NCBI RefSeq assembly: GCF_008033235.1
Contig: NZ_CP042432.1
Coordinates: forward strand, 868,001-932,000
Source: Anseongella ginsenosidimutans
GTDB taxonomy: Bacteria; Bacteroidota; Bacteroidia; Sphingobacteriales; Sphingobacteriaceae
Length of the DNA: 64,000 bases
Reading direction: 5' to 3'
The translations under genes were made by a program, and so were the position numbers. This document shows, one piece after another, positions 55,987 to 62,123 of the stretch. The stretch's first letter is position 1; each line of letters begins with the position of its first letter. A model generated the notes under the pieces. That model worked only from the letters and a program-made list of their open reading frames with translations. It did not search any database and was not told the DNA's origin.

Positions 55987-57698
55987 ACCGATTCGCCCGG
56001 TTACTGGAAGAACTGGAACTGGCACAAAACGCGGAGGAGCAGGTAACACTACTGATCCGGTACTTCCGTGACCTTCCTGCTGATGAAAAAACAGCTGCTC
56101 TCAGGCTCCTGGGCGGGAACGCTCCCAAGCGCTGCCCGGAGAGCAGGCAATTAAGCGAATGGACGCTTGAACTGTCCGGAATACCTGAGTGGCTTTTCGC
56201 GGAATCCGCCAAGGTAGCTGGTGATGCGGCCGAAACACTTGCCCTGCTGCTCCCTTTTCCCGCGGGGCATGAAAATAAACCGCTTGTTTACTGGTTAGAA
56301 GGGCTGGAGCTACTTCCATTGATGGATGCGGGATTACGCAAAGACTGGATATGCGATTCTTGGCGGGAACTCGGCCCCCGGGAACGCTTTGTCTTCAACA
56401 GGCTCCTATGTGGTTCGCTAAAATCTCCCGTTTCGCCGGGCATACTGTTAACTGCTCTTTCGCAGCTCACGGGAATTGACAGGGCCATCCTCACCTGGCG
56501 TTTCAGCCGGGAAAAAGCCGCCGGGGACGGCGGCGGCGGAAAAGGAACCGGCCTTTCCTACGAGATGCTCGCCCTGAAAGAAAGCCCTGCCGATGCGCAT
56601 GCCCGGCCTTACCCCTTTCCCTGCTGCCCTGTGCTGGAGGCGGAAAAATACGCGCCGGAGCCCCCGCGGGAAAATCGCCTGGCGCAAGAGAACCCGCCAC
56701 AGCAGCAAGAGAGCCCGTTGGCGCAGCAGAACCCATCGCAGCAGGAGAACCCGGCCGCGCACTGGCTCGAAGGCCGGCTTGGCCCCGCCGCCGGCTGGAC
56801 CGCTCAATGGCAATGGGCAGGGATACCCGCACAAATAATACACCGGCAAGGCCGGCTGCATGTCTGGACCGGACGGGAAGAACTGGTAACGGCCAGTTTC
56901 CCGGAACTGCATGCGTTTATTAAACAACTGCCCGATGGAACGGTCCTGGAAGGAGAATTGCTTGGCCTTCAGGAAGGGTTGCTGCAGCCTTCTCCGGATC
57001 TGGAAAGCCGGATCGGGCGAAAATCGCTTCCGAAAAAGCTGCTTGAGCAACTGCCTGCCATATTCCTTGCCACGGACTGCCTGGAATACGAAGGAAAGGA
57101 CCTTCGTCAATTTACAACCGGGGCCCGTCGTGAACGGCTCGAGTCGCTGAGCGAAACGATTAAAAACGATGCTTTCCGGCTTAACCCGCTTATTCCCTTC
57201 AGTTCCTGGGGCCAGCTCGCAGGGCAGCATGAAAAAGCAAGAAGTTTCCGGGCCGAAGGCCTGCTATTGAAAAAGGAAGAAGCATCTGCCCTGGCTGCGG
57301 AAGGATCGCGCTGGAACTGGAAGGCCGCTCCCTATATCATGCGCGGCGTACTCCTTTACGCGCGCAGGGGCGCCGGAACAGAAGTCTACACGCATTTTTC
57401 AATCGGAGCCTGGGAACGGGGGAAACTCATTTCCTTTGCCACGGTAGAATCGGGGCTCAATGAGGAAGAAGCCGGAGAACTTTCGGCCTTTATCCGGGAA
57501 AATTCACTCGAAAAATTCGGACCGGTGCGGACTGTAAAGCCAGGTGTGGTTTTTGAGATTGCATTTGATCGCATTCTGCCCTCCGCCCGGCACCGCTGCG
57601 GGTTCAGGCTGTGTTCGCCTCGTTTGCTTCGCTGGCTCAAAAACACGGCTCCGGATGAAGCAGGCATGCTTGAGACCTTGAAGCTCTTGTGCGAATAA
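55983..57698 (+). CDS. ATP-dependent DNA ligase family protein with degenerate motif I (probably inactive as a ligase)
   Basis: A 571-residue protein of the exonuclease-associated ATP-dependent ligase family. The N-terminal DNA-binding domain (to about 225) and OB-fold end (RHRCGFRLCSPRLLRW) are recognisable. In motif I, where the family has K-x-D-G, it reads WQWAG: Gln277 replaces the lysine that is adenylated, and Ala279 the aspartate. Motif III is EGE instead of DGE. Motif IV EGLLLK is kept. Motif V, WNWKAAP, has lost the first lysine. Just before motif I lies an extra segment of about 35 residues, rich in Gln, Asn, Pro and Glu. The frame is continuous. It is likely a ligase relative with lost catalysis, perhaps retained for DNA binding or scaffolding. 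Confidence 0.85.
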   Translation: MNRFARLLEELELAQNAEEQVTLLIRYFRDLPADEKTAALRLLGGNAPKRCPESRQLSEWTLELSGIPEWLFAESAKVAGDAAETLALLLPFPAGHENKPLVYWLEGLELLPLMDAGLRKDWICDSWRELGPRERFVFNRLLCGSLKSPVSPGILLTALSQLTGIDRAILTWRFSREKAAGDGGGGKGTGLSYEMLALKESPADAHARPYPFPCCPVLEAEKYAPEPPRENRLAQENPPQQQESPLAQQNPSQQENPAAHWLEGRLGPAAGWTAQWQWAGIPAQIIHRQGRLHVWTGREELVTASFPELHAFIKQLPDGTVLEGELLGLQEGLLQPSPDLESRIGRKSLPKKLLEQLPAIFLATDCLEYEGKDLRQFTTGARRERLESLSETIKNDAFRLNPLIPFSSWGQLAGQHEKARSFRAEGLLLKKEEASALAAEGSRWNWKAAPYIMRGVLLYARRGAGTEVYTHFSIGAWERGKLISFATVESGLNEEEAGELSAFIRENSLEKFGPVRTVKPGVVFEIAFDRILPSARHRCGFRLCSPRLLRWLKNTAPDEAGMLETLKLLCE

Positions 57699-57720
57699 CG
57701 CTGAATTTGTAATTTGCTGT

Positions 57721-58176
57721 ATGAATTCAAAAATCAAAACGCTTCAGATCATTCATCTGAGCATGATACTGGGCCAGGTTTTTTTCGCCCTGATTGCTTT
57801 CTTCCTGAATAAAGACCGGGCAGCTTCCGCAACGGAAGAAAACCAGCTATTCCTTTATATAGTGCCTTTGGTAGCCGTCATCGGGGTGATCGCGGGCAGC
57901 TTTCTGTTCAGAAAGAGGATGGCAGTATTGTCACCCACCGCCTCCCCGGCTGAAAAACATGCCTTGTACCAGGGAGCGTGCATTATGCGGTATGCTTTTC
58001 TTCAGGGGCCTTCCCTGTTCGCGATTGCCATTTACCTGATGACCGGCAATCTGGTTTTCCTGCTCTTCTCCGGCCTGCTGATCCTTTACCTGATTTACCT
58101 GCGGCCTTCAGACAAAACGATCGCCGAAGCGCTGGGCCTGACTGCCGGAGAAATAGCGGAGGATTCTGCCGGTTAA
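57721..58176 (+). CDS. Four-helix membrane protein, function unknown
   Basis: A 151-residue hydrophobic protein with four predicted membrane helices (about 8-28, 43-63, 90-107 and 112-128), paired as two hairpins, and an acidic C-terminal tail (AEALGLTAGEIAEDSAG). No family recognised with certainty. It follows the ligase gene by 22 bases on the same strand, and its stop overlaps by 4 bases that of the convergent zinc-ribbon gene. Confidence 0.65.
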   Translation: MNSKIKTLQIIHLSMILGQVFFALIAFFLNKDRAASATEENQLFLYIVPLVAVIGVIAGSFLFRKRMAVLSPTASPAEKHALYQGACIMRYAFLQGPSLFAIAIYLMTGNLVFLLFSGLLILYLIYLRPSDKTIAEALGLTAGEIAEDSAG

Positions 58177-58532
58177 CCCACATACTCTTTTTTACGGACA
58201 AGCATATACAACTGGTCTTCAATAGGCAGATAACCCTGTTCATAGCAGTAATAGTAGGTTTTGCCGGCTTTGGTGGTGTATGTACTGGTAAAATAACGGA
58301 AATCAAATCCGCGGTCGGTGAGGCGGTTGGCTGGTACCGTTGTCTTGCCGGAGCTGTTCATTTCCGTTAGAATATTCCGGTTTTTCTTCAGAATGGCGTT
58401 GATCCTGCGAATGATCTTATTCCCTGTAATATTAAGCCGGTTATTAAAACTGGTCCGGCATTGATCCGAACAGAATTTCTTGTCGGAACGGCCGGTAAGC
58501 CGGCCTCCGCATTCAATACATTTTCTTTCCAT
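58173..58532 (-). CDS. Small zinc-ribbon protein (DUF2116-like)
   Basis: A 119-residue basic protein with an N-terminal zinc finger: CIECGGRL and KKFCSDQCRTSFNNR give a C-x2-C...C-x3-C pattern. The rest is charged (NKIIRRINAILKKNRNIL) and ends in DRGFDFRYFTSTYTTKAGKTYYYCYEQGYL. Similar short proteins occur widely in Bacteroidota and may bind nucleic acid; role unknown. It is divergent from ssb, and three TATAAACG repeats lie between the two. Confidence 0.72.
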   Translation of the reverse strand: MERKCIECGGRLTGRSDKKFCSDQCRTSFNNRLNITGNKIIRRINAILKKNRNILTEMNSSGKTTVPANRLTDRGFDFRYFTSTYTTKAGKTYYYCYEQGYLPIEDQLYMLVRKKEYVG

Positions 58533-58574
58533 AGGGCAGTACAGCAGATACCATCAAATTTAGGCATTTTTACC

Positions 58575-58606
58575 CGTTTATAAACGTTTATAAACGGATA
58601 TAAACG
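58575..58606. promoter_or_regulatory. Three 10-base-spaced TATAAACG repeats, candidate operator
   Basis: TATAAACG occurs at 58579, 58589 and 58599, i.e. on one face of the helix, and the first pair forms the palindrome CGTTTATAAACG (58575-58586). The cluster is about 43 bases from the zinc-ribbon start and 90 bases upstream of ssb. It resembles an operator array for a dimeric or oligomeric regulator, or an iteron-like element; which gene it serves is open. Confidence 0.5.
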
Positions 58607-58697
58607 TAAGTACCCGGTTATTATACGGATAATTCCCCGCCGGCCTCGCATCTTTGTCCTAAGGAATTTTAATTGTTTTATATAAATCGAATACGCT

Positions 58698-59069
58698 ATG
58701 AAAGCTTTAATTAACAGCGTCCGCCTGATGGGGCGGCTTGGTATGGATCCGGAAATGAAACTCTTTGACAACAACCGGAAACTGGCCAGAACATCACTGG
58801 CCACTAATGAAGTGCGTAGAACCGGCAGCGGAGAAAAAGTCACCGACGCGCAGTGGCATAACCTGGTACTCTGGGGTAATAATGCGGAAATTGCGGAGAA
58901 GTACCTGAAAAAAGGGAAGGAAATTGCCGTTGAAGGAAGACTTACCACGCGGAGTTTTACGGACAGGGAAGGGCGGAAGCATTTCGTTACCGAAATAGTA
59001 GTCAACGAATTGCTGATGATCACCAAAAAAGAGCAGGAAGAAAAGGAACTTGCAGCCGAAGCAGTTTAA
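58698..59069 (+). CDS. ssb: Single-stranded DNA-binding protein
   Basis: A 123-residue SSB with the OB-fold core: NSVRLMGRLGMDPEMK, KLARTSLATNEVRR, WHNLVLWGNNAEIAEKYLKKGKEIAVEGRLTTRSF and TEIVVNELLMI. The C-terminal tail is short, ends EEKELAAEAV and lacks the acidic DDDIPF-like tip used to recruit partners, which suggests an auxiliary SSB (many Bacteroidota have several). A strong terminator follows. Confidence 0.92.
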   Translation: MKALINSVRLMGRLGMDPEMKLFDNNRKLARTSLATNEVRRTGSGEKVTDAQWHNLVLWGNNAEIAEKYLKKGKEIAVEGRLTTRSFTDREGRKHFVTEIVVNELLMITKKEQEEKELAAEAV

Positions 59070-59092
59070 AAGAGAACAGGTTTTCGTGGTAC

Positions 59093-59135
59093 GAAGGCCC
59101 GGCCTGGCCGAACCATGGCCCCGGGCCTTCTTTTT
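59093..59135 (+). terminator. Rho-independent terminator after ssb
   Basis: GAAGGCCCGG at 59093-59102 pairs perfectly with CCGGGCCTTC at 59121-59130, with a GGCC-rich loop, and is followed by TTTTT. This is the clearest intrinsic terminator in the window. Confidence 0.85.
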
Positions 59136-59191
59136 CAGAATTTTTATATTTTCGCTCTTCTTTTCTAAAAACCACGGATTAAAATAACCGG

Positions 59192-60423
59192 ATGGAATTA
59201 TACTACGCATTCTCGGTCCTGATTGTACTGGCTTCGTTTTTTTCTTACCTGAACCACCGTTTTATAAAACTGCCTTCGGCCATCGGGATCATGCTGATGG
59301 CAATTCTTGTTTCCATAATCATACGTGCCGCGGGTAACCGTATTTTCCCCGAACTATCCGAAGACCTGCTCGGCCTGATTACTGCCGTCGATTTCACGGA
59401 AGTACTGATGGGAGCCATGCTTAATTTTCTCCTGTTTGCCGGCGCCATTCACGTTAAATTTTCGGACCTGAGGGAACACCGGATGCCCGTGATCATGTTC
59501 TCAACGATCAGCGTTATTATTTCCACATTCCTGGTAGGGGAATCCTGTTTTATGTGGTTCCTCTTTTTGGCCTGCCGGTCCCCTTTTTGTATTGCCTTTT
59601 GTTCGGCGCACTGATCTCGCCTACGGATCCCATTGCTGTTCTGGGCATATTACGCAAAGCAAACGTGCCGAAATCCCTTGAAACGAAAATTGCCGGGGAA
59701 TCCCTTTTTAATGACGGGGTGGCAGTTGTATTATTCGCGGTCATCCTGCAGCTTACAAGATCCACCGTTGAAATATCCCTCGCGTCTATCTCCTGGCTGC
59801 TTGCCAAGGAGGCGCTGGGAGGCTTGCTTCTGGGAGGCCTGCTCGGCTTTGGCGCATCCCGCGCAATGAGAAAGATTGACGATTATATCGTTTCCGTACT
59901 GATTACACTTTCGGTCGTCATGGGAGGGTACCTGATTGCCCACGCCGCGCATATATCCGGGCCGCTCACCATGGTAGCGGCAGGGCTCATTATTGGTAAT
60001 TATGGAAAAAGGACGGCCATGTCAACGGTCACGAAGGATTACCTGAATAAATTCTGGGAGTTGGTTGATGAGATCCTGAATGCTATCCTGTTCCTGTTCA
60101 TCGGCTTTGAACTATTGCTGATCCCTGACCTTACTACACATTGGTTCATCGGGCTGACCGCCATCCTGATTGTGCTGCTCGCGCGCCTGATCTCCATCTG
60201 GTTCCCTTCCCTGCTACTTCCCCTTAAATCAAGATTTACAAGGGGAACACTTATCATGCTGGTATGGGGCGGCCTGCGGGGAGGCGTATCCATTGCCCTG
60301 GTCCTGTCAATGGATACGGGGCCTTATAAGGAACTGCTCCTTGAAATAACCTATTTTGTGGTGGTCTTTTCTATTTTTTGCCAGGGACTGACCGTTGGGA
60401 GGGTAGCCCGGAAAGTACTTTAG
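59192..60423 (+). CDS. Sodium/proton antiporter (CPA1 family), interrupted by a -1 frameshift
   Basis: A cation/proton exchanger of the CPA1 (NhaP-like) family. The first frame (59192-59614) has helices 1-4 including GAMLNFLLFAGAIHVK. The second (from about 59554) has the ion-binding region FGALISPTDPIAVLGILRKANVP and GESLFNDGVAVVLFAV, then WGGLRGGVSIALVLSM. The first frame runs into SCFMWFLFLACRSPF and stops. One extra G in the GGGG at 59537-59540 gives VGGILFYVVPLFGLPVPFLYCLLFG, exactly the expected helix, and a single 410-residue protein. Likely a base-calling error. Confidence 0.87.
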
Positions 60424-61395
60424 CTAGGCCTGGGCATATTTATTTTTATAATCAACAGGAGAAAGCCCGGTCAGTTTTTTGAAAACGCCCCTGAACGCTT
60501 TGTTATCGGAGTAGCCTATTTCATACATGATCTCGTTGATATTTTTCCGGCTGGTCTCGAAGCCCTTTTTGGCTGCTTCAATTTTTACCCGCTGAATATA
60601 TTCGATCACGGTATTAGAAGTGGCCCGTTTGAAGCGGCGCTCCAGGCTCCTGCGGCTTAGAGCCAGCATGCCGGCAAGTTGGTTCACCGTTATCTTATCC
60701 CGGAAATTGTCTTCTATGTACTCCTGTGCTTTTTTTACCGGCTCGTCCTCGTGTTCCTTTTGCCCGCGGAACATAATAAAAGGCGACTGGCTGTGCCTGT
60801 CAATATCGATCTCAAAGATCTTGGAAGCAAGAATGGCCATATCCCTGCCCGCAAATTTTTCCACCAGGTACAGCAATAAATTCAGGGAGGAATAAGCGCC
60901 GCCGCTGGTATAGATCCCCGCCTCATCGGTAAGTATTTTATAAGGCGCCACGTTTACGTCGGGGAACATTCTGCTGAATTCCGCTGCCGACAACCAGTGA
61001 GTGGTACAATTTTTCCCCTTTAACAACCCGGAAGAAGCCAGGATAAAGGCCCCTATGCAAAGAGAGACGATTTCAGCTCCCTGCGCATACTGCCGGGCGA
61101 TCCACTCAGCCAGCGGCCGGTTATCGGCCACCACCTTTTCCGCATCCCCGTGAACGGCGGGAATAATAACGAGGTCGGTTTTCTTTACCTCCCGTATGGT
61201 CAGCCCGGGCTGTATGGTAAAAAGGCCATTCGTGACATGGGTCTGCTTACTAAGCCCCACGAGCTGTATTTTAAACAGTGGCGGCTTTCCCTCCCTTGCA
61301 AGGGCCTGGTTTACGGTTGTGAAGATCTTATACGATGCCTCAATATTGCTCAGGCTGCTTTCGCCTTCCGGGATTAATAAAGATATATGCTTCAT
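60424..61395 (-). CDS. GlxA-family transcriptional regulator (amidase-like domain + AraC HTH)
   Basis: A 323-residue regulator with a DJ-1/PfpI-like N-terminal domain (about 1-185; VSLCIGAFILASSGLLKGK holds the nucleophile-elbow Cys) and an AraC HTH domain at the C-terminus (NQLAGMLALSRRSLERRFKRATSNTVIEYIQRVKIEAAK, EIGYSDNKAFRGVFKKLTGLSPVDYK). The first domain in this family is thought to sense small ligands rather than catalyse. Convergent with the antiporter, divergent from the DUF2007 gene. It could control neighbours, but no site is evident. Confidence 0.92.
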   Translation of the reverse strand: MKHISLLIPEGESSLSNIEASYKIFTTVNQALAREGKPPLFKIQLVGLSKQTHVTNGLFTIQPGLTIREVKKTDLVIIPAVHGDAEKVVADNRPLAEWIARQYAQGAEIVSLCIGAFILASSGLLKGKNCTTHWLSAAEFSRMFPDVNVAPYKILTDEAGIYTSGGAYSSLNLLLYLVEKFAGRDMAILASKIFEIDIDRHSQSPFIMFRGQKEHEDEPVKKAQEYIEDNFRDKITVNQLAGMLALSRRSLERRFKRATSNTVIEYIQRVKIEAAKKGFETSRKNINEIMYEIGYSDNKAFRGVFKKLTGLSPVDYKNKYAQA

Positions 61396-61517
61396 AATAC
61401 AAATTTATCAGAATTTATGTCGCAATCAACCCGTCCTAATGGCGGATTATCTTCGCCTGCGCCGGGGAATGCGGCTGCCCTAAAGATTGAAAACGCTCGT
61501 GCAGTAGTCCCGGGGTG

Positions 61518-61532
61518 GGGCGCTGCGCGCCC
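61518..61532. repeat. GC-rich hairpin upstream of the DUF2007 gene
   Basis: GGGCGC and GCGCCC are separated by TGC. The 182-base gap between the GlxA gene and the DUF2007 gene otherwise shows no clear promoter motif or RNA gene. Confidence 0.4.
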
Positions 61533-61610
61533 GCCCTGAAAATTTGCCAAAGCGCTTTATGTTTACTATTTTCATGACTGCTTATCACGGCAAAAACATT
61601 TGATAACGCT

Positions 61611-61985
61611 ATGGAGGCTCATTTGCTGAAGAGCAGGCTGGAAAGCGAGGGGATTCCTTGTTTCCTCTTCGATGAACACCTGGTTAACATGAATCCGCTC
61701 TATAGCGTGGCCGTGGGAGGCATAAAATTGAAGATCCAGGAGGCGGATAAGGAAAAAACCCTTGAAATACTGAGGGAGATTGAAGGAGGCCATAACCTGG
61801 ATGAAAACGGGGAGATTCTGAAATGCCCCGAATGTGATTCCGCCCGGCTTTACCTGAACTTTAAATCCATGAAAGGAACAAAAGGATTCCTGTCCGCGAT
61901 TACTTCATTTCTCTTTATGGTTTTTCCTGTTTACTTCAAAACAGTTCACAAATGCAAAGACTGCGGGGCTGAGTTCCGGGGTTAA
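61611..61985 (+). CDS. DUF2007 protein with C-terminal zinc ribbon; N-terminus uncertain
   Basis: A 124-residue protein from the first ATG: EAHLLKSRLESEGIPCFLFDEHLV and GGIKLKIQEADKEKTLEIL match the DUF2007 ferredoxin-like domain (residues 1-60), and CPECDSARLYLN with CKDCGAEF form a zinc ribbon around a hydrophobic hairpin (about 90-105). The frame upstream of the ATG reads LLITAKTFDNA, which is the conserved N-terminus of the family. It is bounded by a TGA at 61575, with only CTG (61578) as possible start. So the true start may be non-canonical, or a base is wrong here. Called a signal-transducing protein by family name only. Confidence 0.8.
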   Translation: MEAHLLKSRLESEGIPCFLFDEHLVNMNPLYSVAVGGIKLKIQEADKEKTLEILREIEGGHNLDENGEILKCPECDSARLYLNFKSMKGTKGFLSAITSFLFMVFPVYFKTVHKCKDCGAEFRG

Positions 61986-62064
61986 TCTATTGAAAACAGG
62001 CTTTTTGAACTCCTAAGGCTGCCTTTACCTCCTGCCGAAGCGCTGACTTCCTTATTGCCCGGAA

Positions 62065-62095
62065 TTTGTTTTTCAGCAAGCCCTTCCTATATTTG
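62065..62095 (+). promoter_or_regulatory. Bacteroidota-type promoter of the TonB-dependent receptor
   Basis: TTTG at 62065-62068 and TATATTTG at 62088-62095 are 19 bases apart, a complete match to TTTG-N19-TAnnTTTG. The receptor ATG is 28 bases further on, leaving a short leader. Confidence 0.7.
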
Positions 62096-62123
62096 CCGCT
62101 ATTAAGAATTGGTTTAAATAAAT

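Noticed and set aside
55024-58176. A complete exonuclease-ligase-Lhr helicase repair operon
   Set aside because: The exonuclease and ligase-like genes are present, but the following gene is a small membrane protein and no helicase is found.
2310-59540. Programmed frameshifting or phase variation at the seven broken genes
   Set aside because: The runs are only 3-5 bases, no slippery heptamer or downstream structure is shared, and the genes are unrelated housekeeping functions.
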